Source: Prionace glauca (lineage: Eukaryota; Chordata; Chondrichthyes; Carcharhiniformes; Carcharhinidae). Taken from it: 64,000 bases of DNA. The notes beneath the pieces were generated by a model. The model was not told where the DNA came from. It did not search any database and saw only the letters and a list, made by a program, of their open reading frames with translations. The stretch covers positions 60,208,515 through 60,272,514 of the forward strand of contig CM075760.1 of NCBI GenBank assembly GCA_037974335.1. The letters run 5' to 3'. The translations under genes and the position numbers were made by a program. This document shows positions 23,294-32,161 of the stretch, piece after piece; position 1 is the stretch's first letter, and each line of letters opens with the position of its first letter.

Positions 23294-23964
23294 AGTTACT
23301 AAAGCTGCTTTCAAACATCTAATTGATGTATTAAACCTTTGCCTTTCATTTTTCATTTCAGACATTGTTTGACACCAGAAACAAGATTCCGTTTCAAATT
23401 GTCATTTTATAGCATGAGAAAAATTGACTTCTTAACCAATGAAAACATGGATGCCGATAACTAGAACATGAAATTACCAGTGAGATCAAATAAGATACTG
23501 ATGTACAACTTCCAATTTCCAAGCCTCAGCGACTTCATCACTGCAACTCATGTGAAAGTTCGCGGCAACACAAGGCAGACATCCGTCACTGAAAGGAATT
23601 GACACAGATCCTATTTTAAACATTTTCATGTCACATTTCTTTCTGTTTCTGTTGCTGCCTCTGCTCCAGCTGCCTCTGACCGTCCAGCTCCCAGGATCAA
23701 TTAGCTGGTATCACCGAGTTCTAGTTTCATCTGCCAATGACACAGAGAATTAGTGAACCCGAGCATTACCTGGACAGGAGGATCAAGGAGTGTGGGACAT
23801 AAGGTATTGGGAAGAAGTGGATTTTACAGATGACAGGGTAAAGAAATACCACTACCTCATCTTCCAGATTCCCCCAGATACCGATTAAAGGAATTTGTAC
23901 AATGTCAATTATCCACAGTCACATTTCCCTTCCAATCTTGAGCATAGATTTAAATTTTGTCATC
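23294..23964. other. Intergenic stretch, no gene seen
   Basis: No exon, RNA gene or clear mobile element recognised. Confidence 0.4.
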
Positions 23965-24090
23965 TTTGAAGGCTTGCTGCAGTCGCTCAGGGTATTGCCG
24001 AAACCTCATTTGGAATACAGTGTGCAATTTTGGGGTTCCACATTGATGATAGGATAGACATCCATTGGAGACGTTACAGCAAAGGTTCTT
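23965..24090 (+). mobile_element. Ancient LINE fragment
   Basis: About 120 bases read, with decay, as LQSLRVLPKPHLEYSVQFWG, like the LVRPHLEYCVQFW segment near the end of CR1-type ORF2. No flanking LINE sequence in the same orientation. Confidence 0.55.
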
Positions 24091-24094
24091 GATG

Positions 24095-25130
24095 TCACAG
24101 GCTGCCACTCTCACCACTCCTCACGAATTCAGCACTTTCGTCCATGTTTGAACCAAGGCTGTAATGAGATCGGGAGCTGAGTGGCCCTGGCGAGACTTAA
24201 ACTGGGAGTCACTGAGCAGGTTATTGCTGAGCAGGTGCTGCTGCATAGCACTGTTGATGACCCTTCCATCACTTTACTCAGATCTAGAGTAGACTGGTTG
24301 AGCGGTAATTGGCTGGGTTGGATTTGTCCTGCTTTTTTTGTGTACAAGACCTAACTCGTCACATTTCCACATCATTGGGTAGATGCTAATGTGGCAACTG
24401 TACTGGAAGAGCTTGGCTCGGGTAGTGGCAAGTTCTGGAGCAAAAGCCTGAAATACTATTGCAGGAATGCTATCAAGGCCCATTGCCTTTACAGTATCCA
24501 GTGTCTCCAACTATATCTTAATACCATGTGGTGTGAATCAAATTGGTTGGAGACTGCGATCTGAGACCCTGGGAACCAGTGGAGGAGGCCGAGATGGTTC
24601 ATCCACTCAGCACGTCTGGCTGAAGAATGCTGCAGAGACTTCAGCTTTATTTTTTTTAATTAATGTGCTGGGCTACTCCATCATTTAAGATGGGGGTATT
24701 TGTAGAGTATCCTCCTCCAGTGAGTTGTTTAATTGATCACCACCATTCTGGCCTGGATGTGGATGGACTGTAGATCTTAGATCTCATCTGTTGATAGTGG
24801 GATCACTTAGCTCTATGCATCACTTGTTGTTTTTGCCGTTTGGCATGCAAATAGTCTTATCTGATAGCTTCCCCAGGTTGACACCTCATTTTTAGTATGT
24901 CTAACGCTACTGTTGGCATCCCCTCCTGCACCCATGGAACCAGGGTTGATTCCCTGGCTTGATGGTAATGGTGGAGTGGGGGATATTTCGCGCCATGAGG
25001 TTGCAGATTTGCTGGAGTACAGTTCAACTTTGTTGATGGCCCACAAAGCCTGATGAAGGCCCAGTCTTGTGTTGTTAGATCTGTCGGAAGTCTAACCAAT
25101 TGAGCACAATGTTAGTGCCACACAACACTG
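24095..25130 (-). mobile_element. Non-CR1 LINE fragment with RT domain
   Basis: On the minus strand an RT palm region reads VKAMGLDSIPAIVFQAFAPE, then LFQYSCHISIYPMMWK, VHKKS, VINSAMQQHLLSNNLLSDSQ and QGHSAPDLITALVQTW. Compare the family-wide patterns K-x-GLDGIP, W-x-A-x-V-x-P-x-F-K and QFGFR. It is preceded (24500-25100) by sequence with the shark-repeat words TGATGGTAATGGTGGAGTGG and CACCTCATTTTTAG. The RT differs from the CR1-type copies elsewhere in the window. Stops and decay make it inactive. The exact clade is not assigned. Confidence 0.7.
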
Positions 25131-25137
25131 TTTGCTA

Positions 25138-25265
25138 TGTATTAAGAAGCCCCACAACACCGGGTTAAAGTTCAACAAGTTTATTTGGTAGCAAAGCCAC
25201 TACCTTTCAGAGCGCTGTCCCTTCGTCAGGTGAGTCCTCAACTGACGAAGAGAAGAACAATATAA
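25138..25265 (-). repeat. Fragment of the CATCTCCACATC retroposon family
   Basis: The stretch AAGCCCCACAACACCGGGTT through TTTATTTGGTAGC and GAGCGCTGTCCCTTCGTCAG is the 5' part, in minus orientation, of the same dispersed element whose 3' end lies at 18776-18834. The two fragments overlap only in the CACAACAC segment. No RT or tRNA head seen. Confidence 0.5.
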
Positions 25266-25794
25266 CCTCAAACTCAGACCAAATTGTTCTCACTGTTATG
25301 TGTTCTGTTAGGGTCAACACTCTTGACACCCTCCGCAGTGTGTACACACGAAGTCCATTTTTCTGCAGCGGATTGATATCAATGAGTGAAGTGCTCGGCC
25401 ATTTTAGGGCGAGTGAAGAGATACAGCATGATGTTTCTGCTCCCGCATTTTTTCCTTCAATCAAATATTCCTCAATACAGAAATGCGCCCCAATAATGAA
25501 CTTAATCCTTCTGCCCTCTCCTGCTGGCAAAATCGCTACAATATACAACATTAAAACCTGTTCCATTCTGGACCCAATTCCAACAATTCCGTTATCTACA
25601 ACAACGACCTCTTGTCCTAGACTGTTCTAGAAAGGGGAACATTTGGTTAACACTGACTTTACCAATCCAGTTGAGTAGTTTATATGCCTCAATCAACACG
25701 CCCCCCCGCCCCCCCCCCCCCCCCCCCCCGCCACCACCTCATTCTCCTGTACTCCAGAGAGTATGAACCCAAGTTACTAAACCGCTCTTTATAT
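25266..25794. other. Intergenic stretch with C-run
   Basis: No gene recognised. A nearly pure C run occupies 25701-25731, possibly variable in length or an assembly weak point. Confidence 0.5.
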
Positions 25795-26100
25795 GACAGC
25801 CCATTCAAGATACTGATGAGAACACACGTGGAATACCGTAACCAGTTTTGGGCCTCCTTTTTAAGGAGTTATATTATTTCATTGGAGGTAGCTCAGAGAA
25901 GGTTAACGAGGATGATCCCCATAATGGAAGGATTGTTTTATGAGAAAAGGTTAAACAGGATTGCATTCCTACCCATTGGCATTTAGAAGAATGAGAGGTG
26001 AATTAATTGAAATATGTAGGAGTATTGAGGGGCTTGACAAGCTAAATGCTGAGATGATGTTTCCCCTAATGGAAGAGTCTAGAAGGGAAAGAGTGGGAAA
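25795..26100 (+). mobile_element. Ancient LINE fragment (L2/CR1-like)
   Basis: Reads with decay as MRTHVEYRNQFWASFLRSYI, then QRRLTRMIPIMEGLFYEKRL and RMRGELIEICRSIEGLDKL, the C-terminal ORF2 pattern (R-P-H-L-E-Y ... VQRRFTRM ... YEERL ... RRMRGDLIE). It stops just before the VH-like relic. Confidence 0.65.
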
Positions 26101-26117
26101 ATAAATTGAAAGGAACA

Positions 26118-26250
26118 AGGACAATTAACATGTCAACAATTAAGGTTCCACAGATGTACCTCCAGCTGTCAGACTCCACCACAATGTTACCCATCATGGG
26201 CCTGCAGCCGACCAACGCCGCTGCTTATTACTGCGCCACGGGACTCACAG
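26118..26250 (+). pseudogene. Ig VH framework-3 relic
   Basis: The plus strand reads MYLQLSDSTTMLPIMGLQPT then NAAAYYCATG, close to the end of FR3 in Ig heavy-chain V segments (xYLQM ... LQPEDAAVYYCA), with an apparent insertion between YLQLS and GLQP. A heptamer-like CACAGTA follows the cysteine codon after about ten bases (26248-26254). No nonamer is found after 12 or 23 bases, and FR1-CDR2 are absent because LINE sequence abuts at about 26100. Best read as a broken VH-type segment. It could be a divergent VH, IgNAR or TCR relative. Confidence 0.55.
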
Positions 26251-26299
26251 TAATAGAAAATAATACTAAGTATTGTTTGGGTGATTTTTGAGTGGCAAA

Positions 26300-26796
26300 C
26301 TGATAAAAGATGTTTCCAGGCCCGCAAGTCGCATTATTTTCTCTTGCTACCAACAATGACAGAGAAAGACAGCCGAGTCCATCCAGCCTGTTCGCAACAA
26401 ATATGAAATAATTCTGAAGTGTAGTCGCTATTTTAATGCAAGAAAGAGCCGTCGTGAACAGAGCAAGATTCCGCGTAACGTGATCGTCTGCTGTAGCTTG
26501 TCGACGGAGGTGTAAATGTCTTGGAGAATTGGGTTGTTTTAGACCCAGTGCAGTGAAGTGTTTAAGATCCTCCAGAAAGGCCAGACGAATCCTCTATTTA
26601 GTACTTTATCTGAGCAATTCACTGCGGAGACGCTCTAACTCTAAGTGTAAGTAGCAGCTGGAATGTCTCTGGAGGGAGACCGGAACCCACAGTTTCCTGA
26701 ATTAGACGCGATAGAATTCAGAAATGTAACAGTTAACACAGAACCGCAGATAGAACTTGAACTGGCGACACCATCTGCGCCAGTTCTGTTTGATAA
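26300..26796. other. Flank 3' of the TCR-like V gene, no gene seen
   Basis: No J, D or C exon was recognised between the VH relic and the V segment's recombination signal. Confidence 0.5.
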
Positions 26797-26835
26797 GGTT
26801 TTTGTACAGCGATAGATGAGTTTTAAATCTCTGTG
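26797..26835 (-). other. 23-RSS of the TCR-like V segment
   Basis: Minus-strand order: heptamer CACAGAG (26829-26835, one difference from CACAGTG), 23-base spacer (26806-26828), nonamer ACAAAAACC (26797-26805, consensus). It directly follows the V coding end and would direct RAG1/2 cutting toward a 12-spacer partner (12/23 rule). Confidence 0.88.
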
Positions 26836-27139
26836 TCGCTCAACGCACAGAAATAGACAGCGGTATCTTGGATTTCTGCTCGAGTAAGCGTTAAAGGAAA
26901 TTTATTTTCTGCATTTGTCTGATCGGCCTCGAATTTTCCCTTGGCAAAATCTGCGTCTCTTCTGCGGCTTCTGTCTCGGTACAAAATAAAATGCGGAACC
27001 TGGTCCGTATGCTGTCTGTACCAGTAAAGATCGGGATTGCTGTAACTTGTCGTGTAGCTGCAGTCCATTCTCACTCTATCTCCTTCAGTAATATACAGTT
27101 CAGTCTGAGGTTGCGACACGAAATCTGCTTGAATCAGCC
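26836..27139 (-). CDS. T-cell receptor V segment (alpha/delta type), V exon
   Basis: The exon follows a TTTATTCAG acceptor and encodes the rest of the leader and one V-type Ig domain: LIQADFVSQPQTELYITEGD, then the first cysteine in MDCSYTTS, core tryptophan in LYWYRQHTDQVPHFILYRD, and FR3 PLTLTRAEIQDTAVYFCALS. WYRQ together with D-T-A-V-Y-F-C-A-L is typical of TRAV/TRDV rather than VH (WIRQ, YYCAR). The frame is open, both cysteines are present and a canonical 23-RSS follows, so the segment looks usable. Alpha versus delta use cannot be told from the V alone. It lies about 31 kb downstream, in minus-strand order, of the IgM membrane exon. Confidence 0.88.
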
Positions 27140-27237
27140 CTGAATAAAACACAAGGAAAGGTTTAACACAACACTGAGCTGCGGGTCCGTTACCAACACA
27201 ATACTGCCAGCAGATAAGAAGTTATGGTGTTACTTAC

Positions 27238-27286
27238 CGAACACCAGCCACAATATAACCAGATGACAAAAACAGAAGAGCCCCAT
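27238..27286 (-). CDS. T-cell receptor V segment, leader exon
   Basis: ATG at 27286 opens MGLFCFCHLVILWLVFG, a hydrophobic signal peptide, which ends at a TTCG|GTAAGT donor (GT at 27236-27237). The one leftover base completes the Gly codon at the start of the V exon. The 98-base intron and phase 1 junction are normal for antigen-receptor V genes. Confidence 0.87.
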
Positions 27287-28022
27287 TATTTCTTGGCCAG
27301 TGATTCCCTTGAGTCGCATGTTGGAGATATGGATATATTTACTATTGTAATCCTTTAAATTAAGTGACTGTTGTACAGAAAGCTAAACAGACGGCGAGTA
27401 AGTATCTCGGGAAATCGTTTACCAATATAAAGCAGCAATGCGATAACTGGGTAGCAGCATGTTAATAAGAGTTCTAACTGGTCATATACAGTCTCTCCAG
27501 CTCCTGTTACACCATCTGACCGCGTCACCGCCCTGGGCGGGGCTTGTGTTTGGAATTCAGCCCCGCCCCTTCCCTCCTCACGCCTCTTGTTCAGAAAATA
27601 CAAAATTTGGCCATGTGATCTGTCATTGAACATGATTATAGATGCAAAGAAATGAAAATAGTGAATGAGAGAAACTGGCAGAGGGGCAACAGGCTGAAAA
27701 AGTGGAAAAGTCTGTAAGGAAACAAGACGCAAATGAAAAGGAAAGGATGAATTGTGCAAATCGAGGAAGAAATAATGTGCTGATTCTCATAAGGTTTCAT
27801 ATATTTTTGCTTTGTTCTATCTCCTTTCTAGTTACCGGTGATTATGGCAAGACCACTATTCATTGCCCATCGCTTCGGGGCTTAAAAAAAGGCGGCATTG
27901 ACAAGTTGGTCTGAAGGTCCTGTTTCCATGCTGTAAATCTCTATCACTCAATGCTGCCGGAATTGAAGGCGTGTTCCTGGCTTTGAGACAGCAGTGCTAA
28001 ACATTGTACCACCATGCCGCCT
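27287..28022. other. Upstream flank of the V gene
   Basis: It should contain the V promoter. A TATA-like TAAATATA lies about 55 bases upstream of the leader ATG. Two GC-box-like words (GGGCGGGGC and CCCCGCCCC, 27535-27570) occur farther up. At 27830-28020 there are decayed pieces of common shark repeats. No other gene. Confidence 0.4.
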
Positions 28023-28076
28023 GGAGGCTTTGGAGAGAGTGCAGAAAAGATTTACCAAGATGTTGCCGGTTATAAG
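28023..28076 (+). mobile_element. Short LINE fragment
   Basis: Reads LERVQKRFTKMLPV, the LERVQRRFTRMLPG motif of CR1-type ORF2, in an isolated 50-base piece. Confidence 0.5.
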
Positions 28077-28170
28077 AGATCATTTCTCCAAAGGGGGTTA
28101 TTAGAAAACATAATACTTAAAATTTTCGGCACTGAAATGCCGAAGCAAGGAACTGAAATGATATTTCTTA

Positions 28171-28380
28171 GACATAGAACCATATAATACCTACAATTCA
28201 GAAAAGAAGGTCATCTGGCTCACCGATTCTGCATTCCGCCCCCGCCCCCCCCCCGCAGCCACGCCGTCCCCCCTCCCCTAGGCCCTCCCCTCTTCCCTAC
28301 CCCCGTTAACCCCACACATTTACCATGGCTATTCCACATATTCAAAGGAGAGAAGCGGGCAATTTTGCATGACCAATCCA
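28171..28380 (-). mobile_element. SINE 3' fragment, copy in duplicated block
   Basis: Minus-strand V-SINE tail: GACATAGAACCATATAATAC at the end, then decayed GGGCCxAxx and, inward, TTTACCATGGCTATTCCACA and CAATTTTGCATGACCAATCC. The same fragment with the same flanks is at 49319-49490, so the two belong to a duplicated segment. An intervening C-rich run (28243-28275) has expanded in this copy. Confidence 0.65.
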
Positions 28381-28384
28381 TCTA

Positions 28385-30410
28385 ATACGATTTGTTGTAA
28401 TATAAACGAGGGACAGACTCTGTGCAGTAATACAGAGACAGGGCCGAGTGCACCAATTATTGATACAGCGCCTGGACTAATATGAATGCAGCCTGGGCCC
28501 AGTTCAGTCATTACTGAGAGCGGGTGTTGCATATCACTAACCAGCGTGGTGTTTTCTCGTGTGAACAGAGACATTTAATACGCAGTTTTAACAATGACAA
28601 AGTCTATTCTAATATAAGCAGAGACAATGTGCATTGTAATTTAAACTGAGACAGATTCTAATGTAATGCAACTCACATCGGCGCTGTCAGAATATAGGGA
28701 CATGATCTAGTGTGATATAAAGAGAGATGTGGCCCAGTGGAATCAAAAGTGAGGCAATGCAGAGTGAAGCAATAATTGCGAAAGGAATTAAATGTGAAGT
28801 AAAGAGCGGTATGCTTCGGCGCAGTAATAAAGGAGGCAGCATCTAGCGCAATTAAATTGTCACCGGGCCTAGCGTAATTTTGTCTGATTCTGGGCATTGT
28901 ATAATATAAACTAAGACAAAACTGATGCAGTAATTTCAAACCAAGGTTTTATTATCTTTGACAGGGGCAAGTGCAGCAATAAGAACATAAGAACATAAGA
29001 AATAGGAGCAGGAGTAGGCCATCTAGCCCTTCGAGCCTGCCCCGCCATTCAATAAGATCATGGCTGATCTGTCGTGGCTCAGCTCCACCTTCCCGCCCTC
29101 TCCCCATAACCCTTAATAGCCTCTCTTATCAAAAACCCATCAACCCGTTTCTTAAAAATATTTAGCGAGGCAGCCTCCACCACTTCAACGGGCAGAGAAT
29201 TCCAGAGATTCACCACCCTTTGAGTGAAGAAGTTCCTCCTCAACTCCGTTCTAAACCGCCTCCCCTTTATCTTGAGGTTGTGCTCCCTAGTCCTACTGTC
29301 TTTTTTGAGCGGGAAGAGTCTCTCCACCTCTATCCTGTCCATCCCATTCATCATCTTATACGTCTCAATGAGATCTCCCCTCATTCTTCTAAACTCTAAC
29401 GAGTACAAGCCTAGTTTATTCAGCCTCTCCTCATAGCTCAATCCCCTCAACTCCGGTATCAGCCTAGTAAACCTCCTCTGCACTCCCTCCAGGGCCAAAA
29501 TATCCTTGCGCAGGTGCGGCGCCCAAAACTGCACACAGTTTCCAGCTGCGCCCTCACCAATGCCCTATACAGCTGCAGCAAGACCTCCCTACTTTTATAA
29601 TCAATCCCCCTCGCTATGAAGGCCAGCATCCCATTCGCCTTCCTGACCACCTGCTGCAACTGCAAGCTGGGTTTTTGCGACTCATGCACAAGGACCCCGA
29701 GGTCCCTCTGCACCGTTGCCTGCTGCAGTTTTTCGCCACGTAAGTAATAGTCCTTCGTACCATTCCTCCTACCAAAGTGGACCACCTCACACTTGCCAAC
29801 ATTAAATTCCATTTGCCATTTCCTGGCCCATTCGCCCAGCCTATCTAGATCCTTCTGCAGACTCTCCACACTCTCCTCACAATTTACCTTTCCCCCAATC
29901 TTGGTGTCATCAGCAAATTTCGACACCCTGCACTCGGTTCCCTCCTCCAGATCATCTATATAAATGGTAATAAATGAAACATGAAATAGAACAATAATGA
30001 GAGACAGGATATTATTCGGTATAAACAGGGAAGTGGACTTGTCAGCAGTTATTGAGATGCTTTCGAAGTTCTAGCAATCTATTAACTGATGCAGAGACTC
30101 GTGTAATGCAAACAGTAACATGTTCTGGTGCAGTATCAGGAGAGAGAGGGTCTAGTGAAGTAACAACAGAGATATGGAGTATCATGACATTAGCCGAGAA
30201 TTAATTCCGTGTTGTCATAACTGCCAGAATGTACTGTGTAATATCAAATGAGGCTTGGTACGATATAGTAATAACCGGGACTTTGCTGAGTGCAGATTCA
30301 TTGTTATGTAATCAGAAATATGATTTTGTGTCATATAAATTGAATCTTGTTTAGGACGGACAAAGACTGAGTCCATTGTAGCAATAACTGAGGCATCTGT
30401 TTCGCGTCGT
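28385..30410 (+). repeat. Decayed minisatellite, about 28-bp unit, split by a LINE
   Basis: The DNA is built of imperfect units of about 25-30 bases of the general form GTAATATAAACTGAGACAGG-GTCTAGTGCA. Examples start at the GTAATATAAACGAGGGACAG unit (about 28397), the GTAATACAGAGACAGGG unit, and the units with GAATATAGGGACATGATCTA and GTAATAAAGGAGGCAGCATC. Units can be followed to 28980 and again after the LINE at 28979-29970 to about 30400. Divergence between units is high, so the array is old. A short homologous array lies at 49490-49720. Confidence 0.7.
28979..29970 (-). mobile_element. LINE family B, copy 3
   Basis: Minus-strand copy spanning from the end of the YIDDLEEG block of RT (29960s) through SKFADDTKIGGK, FNVGKCEVVHFGRRNGTKDY and the C-terminal domain to the 3' tail, whose reverse complement at 28979 reads AAGAACATAAGAACATAAGA. 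It carries one frameshift near 29540 in the LVRPQLEYCVQFWAP segment. It is 5'-truncated and interrupts the minisatellite. Confidence 0.9.
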
Positions 30411-30895
30411 GCCAAAGAGCACGGTTTCACTGCCATCTCCTGGACATCCTTTGCTATTGCAGATGTTGTGAAATGCAGATTTTAGTTGCTGTTTTTTGCT
30501 CTTTTGTTTGCTCGATACCCAAATGGTAAGGTCAGCATATCTTGGCAATCGCTAATGCTCTCAATTCATTGGTTTTGTAAACCATCACAGAAGGCACACA
30601 ACCGCCAAGTACGTGTGGGCCTGGAGTCACCCTTGGCCAAATTGGAAAGTGATGGAATATTTCCTTTCCTGCAGGGCATTAGAGAATCTGATATATTTCT
30701 TGTGAGGGCTGCAATTACGGAAACAAGATTTAAATTCAAAATTGTAACTGCATTTTAAAACCCACATTCTGTTGCAGTTGGATTTGAAAATATATCTTGA
30801 GAAAATTTCCTCCCCTCAGAATTACTGTCCCAGTGATATTACCACTCTGCCACCGTCTCATTGTTCCTGTGGAGCAGAGTTGAGAGGCAGCGATT
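30411..30895. other. Intergenic stretch, no gene seen
   Basis: Between the end of the minisatellite and the 5' end of LINE A. No supported feature. Confidence 0.4.
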
Positions 30896-31215
30896 TTTGG
30901 GCGAGTGAGGAGGCAGCAAAAAGGTAGCAAAAAGTTTATACTGGGTAACTTTTTATTTTAGTTTTAAAGTCGCGAGTTTCGGCGGTTTTTTTTAAATTAA
31001 GTTAGAAACCGGAAGTCGTCACTAGGGCGCTTGCCGGTACTTGTAGTTTTTTTTTTTCGGGCCCCTAACCCTATAAATTAGCGCAGAGAGGATACCCGAT
31101 TCTCTACACTGGTAGAGAATCCCACCCTTCCACCTCCTCTAACCTAATTATAAGTGTGTGGGAAGGTTTTTTTTTATAAAATATTTTTATTTTTCTGCTG
31201 GGAATAGTTTCAGGG

Positions 31216-32136
31216 ATGGCAGTTCAGGCTGTAAGCTGCATCTCCTGTGGGATGTATGTAGTGAGGGAGTCCAGCAGTGTTTCAGGTGGTTTTACTTGTG
31301 GGAAGTGTGTAAAAGTGCAGTTTCTGGAGGAGCGTGTAAAGGAGCTGGAGGTGGAATTAGAGGAGCTCCGCATAATCCGGAAAGTGGAGGAGGACATAGA
31401 AAGGAGTTATAAGGAGATAGTTACTCCTAGAAATGAGTCTTGGGTCACTGTCAGGAAGAGGGGAAAGAAGCAGTTGGGGGGTCAATCCCGTGGGGCTGTT
31501 CCCCTCCAAAATAGGTTTTCGGTCCTGGAGGCTACAGTTGAGGAGGAATCAACTGGGGATAGCCAAAGGGAGCAGGTCTCTGGGGGTGAGCCTATTGGGA
31601 AATCTCAGGTGGTTAGGGGTAAGAGGTTGGGCCTCGTGATTGGGGACTCCACAGTTAAGGGGACGGATAGGAGAGTTGGAGGTAAGGGTAGGGACTCGGG
31701 GCTGGTGTGTTGCCTACCTGGGGCTGGGGTCCGGGATGTATCGGACAGGGTATTCAGGACTCTTAGGGGAGAGGGAGATCAACCCCAAGTTATAGTTCAT
31801 GTGGGGACACATGACATAGGGAGATTAAGGGAAGGGGATATTAAACAAAGATTTATGGAGTTGGGGTGGAAACTAAAGGCCAAGTCTGGAAGAGTAGTTA
31901 TATCCGGACTCTTGCCTGTGCCACGGGATAGTTTAGAGAGGAATAGAGAGAGGGAAAGTTTGAACTCGTGGCTGAGGGGATGGTGCAGGAGGGAGGGGTT
32001 CAGGTACTTAAGCAATTGGGGCTCATTCTGGGGAAGGTGGGACCTCTATATGAGTGATGGTTTACACCTGAACCAGAGGGGAATCAATATCCTGGGGGGT
32101 AAATTTGCAAAGGCTATGCGGGGAGGTTTAAACTGA
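31216..32136 (+). CDS. LINE A ORF1: zinc-ribbon, coiled coil, SGNH esterase
   Basis: 306 residues. C8xxC11 and C28xxC31 (SCISCG ... TCGKC) form a likely zinc-binding knuckle. Residues about 35-66 are Glu/Leu-rich and heptad-like (FLEERVKELEVELEELRIIR), a coiled coil for oligomerisation. From about 136 an SGNH/GDSL-type esterase domain follows: GLVIGDSTVKG with the nucleophile Ser145, VHVGTHDI (197-201), VVISGLLPVP, and DGLHLN with Asp281 and His284. CR1-clade ORF1 proteins commonly carry this esterase. Block III reads GTHD where the family norm is GTND, so one oxyanion-hole residue differs. ATG at 31216 is the first good start. Confidence 0.85.
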   Translation: MAVQAVSCISCGMYVVRESSSVSGGFTCGKCVKVQFLEERVKELEVELEELRIIRKVEEDIERSYKEIVTPRNESWVTVRKRGKKQLGGQSRGAVPLQNRFSVLEATVEEESTGDSQREQVSGGEPIGKSQVVRGKRLGLVIGDSTVKGTDRRVGGKGRDSGLVCCLPGAGVRDVSDRVFRTLRGEGDQPQVIVHVGTHDIGRLREGDIKQRFMELGWKLKAKSGRVVISGLLPVPRDSLERNRERESLNSWLRGWCRREGFRYLSNWGSFWGRWDLYMSDGLHLNQRGINILGGKFAKAMRGGLN

Positions 32137-32161
32137 TTGGGGGGGGGGGGGGGGTGGGATA

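Noticed and set aside
27529-27575. GC boxes upstream of the V gene as a promoter
   Set aside because: About 250 bases from the leader and not part of a CpG-rich block; V gene promoters do not usually use Sp1 sites, so left unmarked.
28385-30410. Ig switch-like region, because it is repetitive and near Ig genes
   Set aside because: The units lack AGCT-type hotspots, lie far downstream of the constant exons, and have a homologous array in a plain duplicated segment.
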